DNA of 64,000 bases from Skeletonema tropicum (Eukaryota; Bacillariophyta; Thalassiosirophyceae; Thalassiosirales; Thalassiosiraceae): the NCBI GenBank assembly GCA_037178625.1, contig CM074144.1, forward strand, positions 310,001 to 374,000. Direction: 5' to 3'. The notes below the pieces were generated by a model, which did no database searches, had not been told where the DNA came from, and saw nothing but the letters and a program-made list of their open reading frames with translations. Shown one piece after another: positions 1 to 10,849 of this stretch. A program made the translations under genes and the position numbers. Within the stretch, counting starts at the first letter, position 1. Each line of letters starts with the position of its first letter.

Positions 1-560
1 TTGGCACTGGAAATCCATCCTAGTGGTGAGTGGATGGTTGTTGGCTGTGGCAAGGACAGTTCATCACTATTGAAGTTGATTCGGCTGAGAAAAACGTGAG
101 GAAGCGGCAGCATCTAAGTGAATGAAATAGAATTCCCTTTAGCCGCATCGCAAATATAAACTATATACTTATCACAGCTGAAGCTGTAAGGCAGAGGACT
201 TGAGAACAGATTCTCACACTAGACACTAGCTTGTTAAGTGAACGGTGAGCAAGACACTCCTATCACAGGTGGAATGCATAAAAATAGAAGTGAGTGTCTA
301 TGTTTATGTGAGTTTGAGCTGCGAACTGGAGCCACACTCCTACCACCATGGTGACACAAAGGAGCCGAAATCCAAGCTTACAATACCGGGGCTTTCATAT
401 AGTTGATATTAAGCAAAATCTATGATTTGGATTGGTCATTTTGGACAGAAAACTTTTTTATCTTTAAGACTTCAGGCTTAATCTTGGAGCCATGAATAGA
501 ATAAGAACTAACCATCATGATAATATATCACACAAAACTTAACCTTTACATGTATCCACA
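1..560. other. no gene seen
   Basis: This stretch lies downstream of the HSF-type gene on the opposite strand. I see no open frame with recognisable protein features, no tRNA-like fold and no long repeat. Part of it is probably the 3' untranslated region of the neighbouring gene. Confidence 0.4.
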
Positions 561-2285
561 TCAAATTTGGGGCTTGGGCTTGGAGTCGATTTGTTCCTTC
601 TCACCTTGAAAAGACATTGCCGGAGAGAAAGTGGGAAGAGAACGAGGCGAGCTGACATGACCACGATCTCCTTGAGCTTGAGCTGGGTAGTGCGGATGTG
701 CTGAATTTGCAGCTTGGGCGTAATCTTGAGCGTGGGCCATTCCTTGTGCGCCGTGATAACTATTGTAGTAAGGATTCCTGTACCAAAGATTATTGGGCAT
801 GTTGATATCTTTGTGTCTGTGTCTGTGCACATCGTGCGGCTGGGATTGAGAGTGACGAGGTGGGGGAGAATATCGTGGTGGCTGTGCAGCGTATTGATTG
901 ACATTGCTGCCATAGTATTCTGGTTGAGCTTGATGCATGGGATATCCAGTATGACTCTGAGGACCCACGTGATGATGTGGCGTGGGAAAAGGGTCAGAAT
1001 ATCCACGGCCACGATATGATTCTGAATGTTGATGAGATTCGGGAAAAGGATTGTACTTCACCCCTTCTTGAGCATTCGTCTCAGTTACTTTCGTGCCGTC
1101 CATTGACGCAGAAGACCGAGATTGAGTGAAGAAATGAGTGACAGCGTTACCATTGCCAGCATACTGACTCATAGCAGATGCAGTAGCAGCCTCGCCATTG
1201 GGATGATGGGGAGGGAAATGTCCAGAATCAACTTCGTGGTCAAATGGATCCCACTGATGTTCATTTGACATGCTTTCCATGCTAGGGGTTGCTGCTTTCC
1301 TTGTTAAGAGTGGATCATCGTCTTCTTTATAACCTGATACTTCATCGCCTAGATCACAATCACTCGGGCGCTCTAATTTCTGGCGTCCAGAACCGGAAAT
1401 GGAAGCCGTCACTATTTTCAGGGGCCTTTGATCAACCTTTTCGGGGACATCGGCTGGCGTTTCAAGCGGGTACTGCTCAGCAATGATATAGAAATCAGGC
1501 TCCGCATGCATGTTCGGGGTGACTTTGCCCTTACCAGGAGATACCCTCCTCATGAGGGCTGTGAGCTTAGGATGCCCTCGGAGAAAACACTCGTGGTAGT
1601 AACATCCGAAGTCTATGCATACATGAAGACAGATGTCGGACGAAACAATAAGCTTCAAGACGGAAACGATGAAGGTCGGGACGTGTCTGAATAAACATAT
1701 CATACTATTGTACTTACCGGGACCAGTTTGATGTAATCTTTTCCAGACCAGAGTTTAAGAAACGCAGAAACAATGTTTTTAAATCGTTGAAGATTTGAAG
1801 ATATGACTTTGACTTTGAATACAGATACGACTGTTAAATTGAATTTACCTTTTGAACCCCCATCCACTTAGCTGTCTGGCAAATGAAGCGTACTTGGATT
1901 GGCCAAAGAATTTGGGAGCTGCCTCCTCCATAAGAAGCTCCTTATCGATTATTTTCCAAGCACGGCCGTGTGGCATCCATGAAATGATGTGTGAATATTG
2001 TTCATCGGATAGTATCGCATGCAATCTGGCAGGAAAATTCCTGTCAGACTTCTTATGTTTTTCTATCCGATTTCCATCCTTGATGTAGGTGGAGAAGTCA
2101 CGATATGTGTGGTCTGCATAGCGAGGGAAAATGTTTTCATGATTATTTGGCATCGCTGCAACATTCAAGCCGTGCTGAGGTTGAGGGTGATACCGCTGTC
2201 GTGCAGCAAATTCCTCCTCTCTCTCCGCCGCTGAGGACCATTCGCTCCGATGGTTGCTATTGTTGCCTGGGTTTGATAAATTCAT
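561..2285 (-). CDS. heat shock factor-type (HSF) transcription factor, three exons
   Basis: The spliced product is about 502 aa. I read exons at 2285-1849, 1737-1718 (a 20-nt microexon) and 1612-561; both introns are GT-AG and the joins keep frame. Residues about 83-170 form an HSF DNA-binding domain: NFPARLHAIL, ISWMPHGRAWKI, FGQSKYASFARQLSGWGFKR, then LHQTGPD from the microexon, then CYYHECFLRGHPKLTALMRR. The microexon supplies the turn before the last strand, so skipping it would destroy the domain. The C-terminal half is rich in His, Gln, Ser and Pro, with no clear heptad-repeat trimerisation region visible. HSF-type proteins bind nGAAn-like elements in the nucleus, and this family is expanded in diatoms; the target genes here are unknown. 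The start is the first ATG of an open frame ahead of the domain. Confidence 0.92.
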
Positions 2286-5130
2286 TTTTGCAATGACACC
2301 ATAATAATCGAAGACACTCTTCCAAAGCTATATACTCAAATTGGAGTCAACGCCGACCCGAAGCTACTTCTCTCTCTAGAGAGCTAGAGAGGAGAGCACT
2401 TCAGGTTGACGTTATTTCTCACACCTCGCTCACAGATGAAATTCTTTTGTGCGTCATATCCTGCTTATTTACCTGAAGAAGTGGCAAACCCGGCAAGTAC
2501 CTGGTCACGGACAGTCTTGTAAAAGTTGTTTTTGTTCTTACACATTCTTTTGCGAAAACACAAGACCAATTAGACCAATGAACATGGCTAATTTGCTCGA
2601 GCAACTGAAGCTGCGCTTCCACGATGCATGTAAGCCAAGCCAAGCCAGCCAGGGGCCAGGGCAAGGAGGTCTCCTCGACGAGGTAGCATTCTCCCACTGG
2701 TATTGCTGGCATGAGCATAATAGGACAATAGAGTGAGTTGTTTTGGAAACTTCCCCTCCCACGGGGTAGAAGCTGTAGCCTTCTCCCTTCCAACCGTCTA
2801 CAGCCTTCAAATTTGAAATTGTGTTGTGAGCTGGGATTCGGCAAATTGGATATCTCACATGAAATCCTTCGAGTGCGATCGGAAGCGGAAAGGGTCAATA
2901 ATGACCTTTACCTTGCCACCATCGAAAAGTAGGACACAGCAGCGTTTGTCAGCAACAAACTCACCCCCTAATCTCCGTGGCATGACCACCCAGATGCCAT
3001 CCATGATCATCTAACTTCGACATATTTCTGCTTCTGGAGCATATTTCTGCGTAAACTGAATGGGCAAGTCCGTCAACATGCCATACTCTGTATCCTCTCG
3101 CTCCGTCAGCCTACGATGAGGACCTATCTGACGTGAACACGGAGTCATCATCACTACTCCTTATACTTATCGTCGTCTTCTTCTCAAAACAAGGTCTGGT
3201 CTTATCCATCCTGTTTAACTCCGTTGCAGGCATTCGATGAGCCCGTCCGTCTTCAAGCATTGACCCTGATTGACTCAGCATCATCCACCAACGAATGCAC
3301 TGGCTCAATCCATGAAATTAGACAGCGTTCCCCTCTCTATGGCACCATCGCCCCCCCATAAATGTTTGGGAAGCGAGATCACGGCTGGTTGCATTCGCTA
3401 TCCCAAATGCATCCGTTGCATACAAAAGATGCACAGAAAAGAGGTGAGAGATTGAAAGTCAGAATATAGGATTTTAATGTACATCACTACTTACCAACAA
3501 ATTGCTTCAAATATCATTACTTCAAGCACTGAAGTTTAAGGCGAGTAAGCATCAAAAGTATCACCGTCGAGTGATGCAAAACTTTCCAAAATGAGGCAGA
3601 AGCCAGCGCAGCTGCTCATTCATCTCATATCATTCGGAATTCTGATTCATTGCCTGACAAACATTAAGCATATGTCTCTCTTAAGGACGATAAATCTGCT
3701 CTTTGAGAGGTCAGAGGCAACTTGTGTCTCCCCACGACATCATCGCCATCCGCCCCCAGACTCATAAGGCGAGATTACACTCATCTCGCTTCGCGATCAA
3801 TTTTTTCCGGGGTTATCAAACAGCAAACAATCAGAAATGTAATCGCGGCAGTTACTGCCAAAGTTCTAACCAGCATCAGTCCTAAAATATGAATAAAGGT
3901 ATCATTGTGCGAGAAGAAATCTGAAATGTAGCTGCCATTGGGACCAAATGAGTCAATGATAATAACCGCCATGACGGTGTCTAATATTACCGAGATGACG
4001 ATTGCCGCCATGTTAAGGATGAGAATTAGGAATCCATACCATTTTGAGGAATTAGAATCATGCACATCTGAAGGTGCTTGTCGTAGCATGTGAAGAAGCA
4101 GGAACATGGCTTGCTTGCAGACTTGCAGCTCAATGTTGTGGCTCAAAAGCTGGTGATGTTCTTTCCGTAGCCCCGCTCGTACCGTGAATGATGAAGAGGT
4201 GCGTGTAAACCTCCTCTATGGTGGGTATTCAATCAGCATGATTATTTCCCATTTCCCATTGGAAATTGGAACACTGTACTGGAACACTCAAGCCCGGGGG
4301 TAGATAATCTTTAGGGCAACGGCCGAAAGTTGGATTTGTACCTGGCTTTCGTTCGTAGTGATGACGTGAATCTTAAGAAAGGTCTATTCACGGGTAGTAC
4401 AGGTACGTTTCTGCTCTCCACAACTTGTTACTCACATAATATGTATTTTCTCCTGAGAGGACCAGATGCCTGGTCCTCTTCACGGGTAGAGGTCACAATT
4501 CTGCTTCCCATAATGTACAATAGCAAGAGTGAAAAGCGTTAGATGTAGCCTCAAGAAAACAGTCAATGATTACGTTTTATTTGCTACTGAAGTCAAAATG
4601 CAACTTACATAAATACATGTGATGCAATCCGATGGTTCCCGTGGATTATCCGTTTATGATACTACATGCTTAGGGCCGGCCCTTGCTTAAATGGTAGCAT
4701 CTATCAGTCAGCATACATGAAGCGGAAATTGAAGAATGAAACAACAATGGTCCATGGGCTGAGGGCCGGAAAAAGTGCTTACTTACACTCTAGCAAGGTC
4801 TAGAAGATGGGTGAAGATATATGAGAGAAATACTGGCGCAGCAGGGATTGGATTCAGAAAAAACATTCATGCATACGGTAGATGTATTCCCAAATACAAG
4901 TATTCGTTTATCTGTTAACCCCCATCAGTTATCACGTATAATCAAGTTAGTAGCAGCTCCCCTCTCCTCAATGTGTGACAGCAGCAAGACCCACAAGGTG
5001 TTAACCACTCCACTTCCCCCCAGAGCCATGTCCCCCCAAAACAATTCCTGCTAGCTAGCATATCCAAAACTCCCCATATCGCAAAAATAGCCGACTTCAC
5101 TTCACAAGCTCAGGCCAACTTGAGTGTACC
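2286..5130. other. gene-poor interval, 2.8 kb
   Basis: No recognised protein is encoded here. A CT/GA-rich palindromic tract sits at about 2369-2396. One minus-strand frame at 3781-4107 codes for a hydrophobic peptide and is listed separately as a weak candidate. The rest shows only short unsupported frames. Confidence 0.4.
3781..4107 (-). CDS. possible small membrane protein or 3' exon
   Basis: I do not recognise this frame. From the first ATG it encodes about 108 aa; the frame stays open upstream to about 4215 but without another ATG, so it could be the last exon of a spliced gene. It has two strong hydrophobic stretches, one around YGFLILILNMAAIVISVIL and one near the C terminus around VRTLAVTAAITFLIVCCLI, separated by a short polar loop. 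The end is short and basic. Two helices of this quality in an otherwise non-coding interval are suggestive but not decisive, and no family can be named. Confidence 0.25.
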   Translation of the reverse strand: MFLLLHMLRQAPSDVHDSNSSKWYGFLILILNMAAIVISVILDTVMAVIIIDSFGPNGSYISDFFSHNDTFIHILGLMLVRTLAVTAAITFLIVCCLITPEKIDREAR

Positions 5131-6365
5131 TTAAGAACTCTTTGCAGATGGATCAGCATCAAACTCTCCCAATCCCAACAACTGAATACCATCCTTCTTC
5201 AAAATCTCCACCTCCTTAGGATTGTACCACCCATGTTGAACCTCCCCAATATGGCAAGCCCTCAACAAATACTGGCACGTACGACTCTGTCCAATACCAC
5301 CCCCAATAGTCTGGGGCAGGGTCCCATCCAACAACATCTTGTGCCACACAAACTCCTTACGTTCATTGACACCACATAGATCCAATTGCTTCAAGAGAAC
5401 TTCGGGATTGACACGAATACCCATGGAAGAGATTTCGAAGGATTGCTTCAAAATTGGATTCCAAACGAGGAGATCACCGTTAAGACCATGTCCACCATCG
5501 GGACGTGCGGAAATCCAATCATCGTAATCGGGGGCTCTTCCATCATGACGGAGTTGTCCATCGGGTTTCATTCCACCAATACCAATGAAGAAGACGGCCT
5601 TGTGCTTCTCGCAGAGGATGTTCTCACGTTCTTTGGGTGTGGCATGGGGGTGTTCTTTGATCATATCATCGGAGGTGGCAAAGGTTAGTTCTTTGGGAAG
5701 ATACGCGTCAATTCCATACTTTTTGCATACCGCTTGTTCGGTATCGTAGAGAGCCTTGTAGATCGCCTTGACAGTTGTCTTGAGGTAATCAATATTACGA
5801 TCAGAAGCCTTGATGTGCTTCTCCCAATCGAATTGATCGACGTACAATGAGTGTGTGAAATCAACATCATCATCACATCTCAATCCACGAAAGTCGGTAA
5901 CAATACCCTTCCCGGCCTCAACCCCATAATAGTGAAGAGCCCAACGCTTCCACTTGGCAAGAGAGAAGGGTACCTCCAAATGTGTCCCGGGGAAATCACG
6001 TGGTTCGAACGTGGCAGGACGTTCCACACCATTGAGATTATCGTTGAATCCGGAGGCACGTGTGACGAAGAGTGGTGCCGAGACGCGGACGAGATTGACG
6101 TTTTCTTTGAGGTTGGTTTCGAGTGTGGTTTTGCAGAAGGTGAGGGCTTCTTCGAGTTGGAGGCGGTTGGTGAAGACTGGTTTGTAGCCGCCGTTGAGGC
6201 AATCTGTTGTGTGGAGCGAAAGATATGCAATGTTAGGATCAAAGATATGCAACGGCGTGTCGTCAGCGAGTTGCGCACATCACATCATCATACGTGTGTT
6301 TGAAAACACTCACGCTTAGGAGGAAGTCCACCAAGAGGATCGTCACGGTTAAGAGTACAGGCCAT
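5131..6365 (-). CDS. asnA: aspartate-ammonia ligase, AsnA-type asparagine synthetase
   Basis: The spliced protein is about 374 aa, from exon 6365-6314 (MACTLNRDDPLGGLPPK) and exon 6203-5131, with a GT-AG intron of about 110 bp. It matches AsnA along its length: VNLVRVSAPLFV, GFNDNLNGVERP, FPGTHLEVPFSLAKWKR, GIVTDFRGLR, SLYVDQFDWEK, the central GIGGMKPDGQ region, SARPDGGHGLNGDLL, SSMGIRVNPE, and the class II synthetase-like end LPQTIGGGIGQSR. The enzyme makes asparagine from aspartate, ammonia and ATP, without glutamine. It is mainly a bacterial family with scattered eukaryotic members. No targeting presequence is visible, so a cytosolic place is likely. The acceptor was chosen because it keeps phase and removes the non-homologous codons upstream. 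Confidence 0.93.
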
Positions 6366-7857
6366 TTTGATAGTTATGTAATGCAATGAATGATGTGTTG
6401 GATTGATAATTATGGCTGCATCTAGAGATTCGAGAACGCGAACTTTCATGGACAAAATCTACTGGCTGCTGGCGATGATGTAATTGCGTCTGGGAGGCAT
6501 CATCTCGAAATGGATCTTTCCGTCAACCAAAATTGACGTAGGAATTGGTACAAAAACGGCTGGTGAAAAAAAATCATTTGAAGTGGTGTCAACCAAGGGT
6601 AAATAAATCTTGGTGTCAACCACGCTGCTCTCGGCCAGGATGGTAGTAGTGGAAATTGCATGACAATGGTGGAAATTGCAAAGACCGCTGTTTGTTTTGT
6701 AGTTGCAGCAGCAGTGTCATATTTACTTCTGATTGCAGCAGTGGAAGAACGACCATGGTGACACTGTCAGCCTCTTGAGCCGTGAGACAGTTGGTGTTGC
6801 TTCTACGATCGATGTGTCGATTGTGTACTCACGGGAACCGTGTACTCAAGGCTGATGATGTGTTACGTTTGAATAACCTCATCAAATCATGTTTCCATGT
6901 TGGAAATCAGATCAATGCATGGCATGCAATCGTTTTTTGATTGATACTACTACGCAAAATGAATGCCATGATGTTATATTTTTTAGCAGGGGTCATCCAA
7001 ACAACGAACACATTGCATCGTCTCAATCCGATGAAAGATAGCAATAACGTCGATTGATTGTAGCCGAACAGTCTATCTTAACCTATCTATCGATCACAAA
7101 AACACCAGACGATGCTATTGTCATTCACAGCACTCTCAACTTCAGCTGTCACCAGAAAATGTATGAAAACAGCTAAATAATGTGACGACGTGGAACGTGG
7201 AACCGCTCGAAGCCCGTGCAAGACTCTCTTTAGGCCACGTACTATATTGAACTGATTTTATGGATACGAAAATAATATTGACGAGTAGGATCAATTGGCT
7301 AGCTGAGGGCTGGATTGACTTCACAACAAAACTGTTAGTATCTATGTCTATGCTCAACTGCAATATCTGTGTAGAAACATTCTTTACATCACGTGTCGTA
7401 TGCATCAGGAGCACAGCAACATGACACGGACAAGAAGATAGAGTGATGATTGATAGATTATGTTCACACATACTTTACTCTTCATGGGTGTGAGTTGATG
7501 ACCTGGATCCCGAAGTCCGAAGTAGCGGCAGAAACGGGTGTGACTACTGAGATCTTCCTCCAACTAGTTGCCAAGCCTGAGTCATTCATGACATCCATGC
7601 CAACATAGCAATGAATAACAATAAATAAAACAAAATCACGCCATCTTCACAAACGCTACCATAGTACTTGAATCTTAAACCTTTCACAGCCAACAATTCA
7701 CGGAAAAGGAAGCGAACTGTTGAGAAGGTGATGATTTGGATGGTCGATGCGATGATGTTTGAAACGCACGTCATTCAGTTACGATCTATGACAACTGACA
7801 CTTGACTCGACTCGATCTCTCCACTTCCAAAAGTCCACCGCAAAAATCTTCTTCAAG
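6366..7857. other. divergent intergenic region between asnA and the hydrolase gene
   Basis: This 1.5-kb stretch separates two genes transcribed away from each other, so it should hold both promoters. No TATA box or known operator can be assigned with confidence. The short frames in it have no protein-like features I recognise. Confidence 0.4.
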
Positions 7858-9285
7858 ATGAAAAGATTTGCCGCCCTATGCTACGCCATTACGGCAATAG
7901 CAATACACACCACAGCCTTCCAACCACCACCTTCGCTACCTCGTCAACCAGCCATTCTTCGGACAAGCCGCAATATCAAACAGTCTATTTCGTCATCTCG
8001 AATAAAACATCAAGAAACACTTTTCATTCGACAATGTTCCTCCACGCACAACCATCACACCAATAGCGATGATCAATATCAATTGGAGCAAAAGACATGG
8101 ATGTTTCAAGACAAATATCCCATTGCCTACGAGGTTGCCACAACTTCCACAAACAACAGTGATGAAGAAGATGTGACCACCGTGCCAATATTACTATTGA
8201 ACGGGTTTGGCGTAGGTTCCTTCCATCAACATCGATTGATGCGTCAGCTACTCCTCTCACAACAACAGCAACAATCAGATGAAACGAAGAAGAGGCAGCA
8301 ATATGTAATATATGGAATTGATTATTTAGGTCAAGGCAATTCATGGCCCAAAGATCCTCAAGATGGAAATTCCGAGGATGAATATCAATTGGGATATTCG
8401 GCGGATATGTGGTTACAGCAATTGACTGGATTTGTTCAAGAGGTTGTCTTATCAGCAGATAGGATGTTTACTAAAGTACACCTAATTGGAAATTCCGTAG
8501 GAGGGTACCTCGCCACCTATCTAACCCACACGAATCCCTCCCTAATCTCCACACTAACACTACTCAATGCCACACCCGTATGGGGATTAAATCTACCAGG
8601 ATGGGATGGTAAATTGCCTGCTCCGACTGTCCCTAAGGTGATTGGACGGCAAATGTTTGATTTGATTCGGAATGAGGATATTATAAGACAGTATTTGGAG
8701 GAAGCGTATTATAGGGTGGAGGCGTTTGATGGGACGTTTGTCGATGGGTTTGATGACTGGGGGGGCAACAACAACAACAATCGTGACGGAAAAGTAGGAG
8801 AACCACTAGGTGTCAAAATTCGAGCATGTACGGAAGGGAATGGTGGTCATGCCGCATTCGCAAGTATATTATGGAGTGCACCTGCATCAGGAGTATCATT
8901 CTATGAAGCACTGCAACAAGTTCCGGTAGATGTGTTATTGTTATTTGGTGGGGATGATCCATGGTGTACAGAAGCGGTGGGGAAACGGATGCATGTGACA
9001 CTTGCTTCTCGTCGTAATGGTAATGGTGCTGCTGCTGCTGCTTGTAGGTTTGTCACATTGAAAAATGTAGGACATTGTCCAAATCATGAGGCACCGACGG
9101 CTGTGGCGCAAGTTTTGATACCATGGTTGAATGCAGATGGATCGGAAGAGCGACGTGTGGTGCCTTTGGATTCATTACGTGAGATACAAGAGCCTTGGGG
9201 AGAAGTGGTGATACGTGAAATATCGATTGAAGAGAGTGAGAGATTGGGGTTGGTTGACCGTGTTGTCTCTTCGATGGTTGGATGA
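7858..9285 (+). CDS. alpha/beta hydrolase, probably plastid-targeted
   Basis: This single-exon gene encodes 475 aa. The N terminus is a hydrophobic signal peptide ending in TTAFQPP, the Ala-Phe context used by diatom plastid precursors, followed by a basic Ser/Arg-rich transit-like stretch. The hydrolase fold follows: LLLNGFGVGSF (oxyanion region), YGIDYLGQGNSWP, the nucleophile elbow GNSVGG (Ser near residue 213), LLLFGGDDPW (acid Asp near 367) and NVGHCPNHEAP (His near 404). The order and motifs resemble plant and algal hydrolases of the pheophytinase-like group, but the substrate cannot be read from sequence. Poly-Gln, poly-Asn and poly-Ala tracts sit in loops. A decayed copy of the last third lies at 13118-13909. 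Confidence 0.88.
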   Translation: MKRFAALCYAITAIAIHTTAFQPPPSLPRQPAILRTSRNIKQSISSSRIKHQETLFIRQCSSTHNHHTNSDDQYQLEQKTWMFQDKYPIAYEVATTSTNNSDEEDVTTVPILLLNGFGVGSFHQHRLMRQLLLSQQQQQSDETKKRQQYVIYGIDYLGQGNSWPKDPQDGNSEDEYQLGYSADMWLQQLTGFVQEVVLSADRMFTKVHLIGNSVGGYLATYLTHTNPSLISTLTLLNATPVWGLNLPGWDGKLPAPTVPKVIGRQMFDLIRNEDIIRQYLEEAYYRVEAFDGTFVDGFDDWGGNNNNNRDGKVGEPLGVKIRACTEGNGGHAAFASILWSAPASGVSFYEALQQVPVDVLLLFGGDDPWCTEAVGKRMHVTLASRRNGNGAAAAACRFVTLKNVGHCPNHEAPTAVAQVLIPWLNADGSEERRVVPLDSLREIQEPWGEVVIREISIEESERLGLVDRVVSSMVG

Positions 9286-9637
9286 GCCATATTATTATTT
9301 TATATTGGTTTAGGAAATGAGTACCTCCATCATATAGTTTGTAACTTTCACTTTATGATTTCAATCCAGTTTCTCCTCGCACAAAATGTTCATGCAGCAC
9401 GACATCTTGGAAACAAGCATTATAAGTGGCAGCAAAGGTTCGACTCTATTTCAACCAAGGCAGTAGAATACTCTTCACTTTTTCTGAAAGATCTATCAAG
9501 AGAGTGGGGCGATGGACACATCATGTGTCCAAATTATTTCAACATTGGTATGATGCATGAAAACTTTTCAAAACCTTTACTAGATTTTAAAGGATACTAC
9601 ATCCTATATTACCGCTCCCAACCCCCTCCTTCTGCAA
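9286..9637. other. short convergent intergenic region
   Basis: This lies between the 3' ends of two convergent genes. A 100-codon plus-strand frame at 9355-9657 is present but overlaps the end of the neighbouring gene and has no recognisable family, so I do not call it. Confidence 0.4.
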
Positions 9638-10849
9638 TCACACTCTCTCATATTTAGTCAGAGCTTCTTGTATTATAGTAGTCTTAACAAATTCCTTGCG
9701 CGGGAATGAGGCAAGGAGGCGATTTGCAATAACCTCCCGATCTCGGGTGGGCAGCGGATCCAAGTACCGACTTTTGTTAAACGCTTGGTACGGATTAGTA
9801 ATGGGTACCATCTCGTTGGCACCTTCACGACCAATTGACAGAAAATAATCCTGATATTTAAAGTAGCCCTCCGAATAGGACGAAAGTCTCCCTGCTTTGA
9901 ATTGGAACCACAAACTAGGAATACCCAAAGAATCGGCAAGAATGATTCCATGGAGGGAGGATGCAGCTACCCGTTTACAAGTTTGAAGGATTTTGAAAAT
10001 ATCTTGCCAGGGTTGCAATGGATCAATGAGGAAAACTTGTTTGATATCGCCTAAATATTGGTGGATTTTTCCAGCGTCTTTGGCATGATACACAAAACAG
10101 AACTCCAACAATTCCACGTTCGTGTCATTTGCAGGAGACTGATGGAGCAACAACTCTGGGAACAGGGTAGGAAGTAAGAAACCTGGGTCTCCAAAAAATG
10201 ATGTCATGTTGATTGATTTCGTATATTTTGCAGGGAGAGCTGCACTGGTCTTGGGGCCACGGACTGCGTAAATATCCAAATCCAAATCCTCTAATGGAGA
10301 AGAGAGATTGTTTCTCTTGATGGTGGGCTCCATCTTCATGCCAATTCCCCAAATAATGTCACCAGGCTGTGTGTAATGAAAGATACTCCCCACTGCAAAG
10401 AAACACCGTTTTCCTTGAGTCCTGTTGCTATCCTCCAAGGTCAGGTGATGTTTGGCAGTTGCGACACGACACGACCACGACGACTTCGAGAAATATCTTT
10501 CAAGAATTCGATCTACCACCGCTGGTCCCAATTCATCCCCAAAATTCAATCCTCCGTAGGGAAGATAGTTGCAGATCGAGACACTTGGGTCCTTGAACTC
10601 AATCGAACAAGACAACTTCTTGTTCTTGCTCGACTGCTCTAAGTACAGCAGATCAATATCATTTTTTGGTTCTTGGACGGAGTTTTGGGCAAGTGGTTCC
10701 AGTACGGATAAGGAATATACGACAAAAACGCAACAGAGACAGATAATATGAATATCAACCAATCCTTTCGGCCTCTGCCTCTGCTGGGGCTGGGGGTTGC
10801 TCCTGGCCTGGAGGGTCTTCAAGTCTTCTCTCTCACTCATCATCATCAT
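9638..10849 (-). CDS. polysaccharide pyruvyl transferase-like type II membrane protein
   Basis: This single-exon gene encodes 403 aa. A short basic N terminus is followed by one membrane segment at about residues 33-53 (IHIICLCCVFVVYSLSV), giving a type II, probably Golgi-lumenal layout. The rest fits the polysaccharide pyruvyl transferase fold: YGGLNFGDELGPAVV near the start, AVGSIFHY, IIWGIGMKM, YAVRGPKTSAAL, FFGDPGFLLP, and the nucleotide-binding-like end AASSLHGIILADSLGIPSLW. Family members move pyruvate from phosphoenolpyruvate onto sugars of surface polysaccharides. The family is common in bacteria and rare in eukaryotes (for example Pvg1 of fission yeast). A role in making acidic extracellular glycans is inference. 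The four leading ATG codons make the exact start uncertain by a few residues. Confidence 0.85.
   Translation of the reverse strand: MMMMSEREDLKTLQARSNPQPQQRQRPKGLVDIHIICLCCVFVVYSLSVLEPLAQNSVQEPKNDIDLLYLEQSSKNKKLSCSIEFKDPSVSICNYLPYGGLNFGDELGPAVVDRILERYFSKSSWSCRVATAKHHLTLEDSNRTQGKRCFFAVGSIFHYTQPGDIIWGIGMKMEPTIKRNNLSSPLEDLDLDIYAVRGPKTSAALPAKYTKSINMTSFFGDPGFLLPTLFPELLLHQSPANDTNVELLEFCFVYHAKDAGKIHQYLGDIKQVFLIDPLQPWQDIFKILQTCKRVAASSLHGIILADSLGIPSLWFQFKAGRLSSYSEGYFKYQDYFLSIGREGANEMVPITNPYQAFNKSRYLDPLPTRDREVIANRLLASFPRKEFVKTTIIQEALTKYERV

Noticed and set aside
7142..7471. 109-codon minus-strand frame upstream of the hydrolase
   Set aside because: No conserved features; lies in the shared promoter region.
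9355..9657. 100-codon plus-strand frame between hydrolase and pyruvyl transferase-like genes
   Set aside because: It has natural-looking composition, but no family, and it overlaps the 3' end of the neighbouring gene. Not enough to call.
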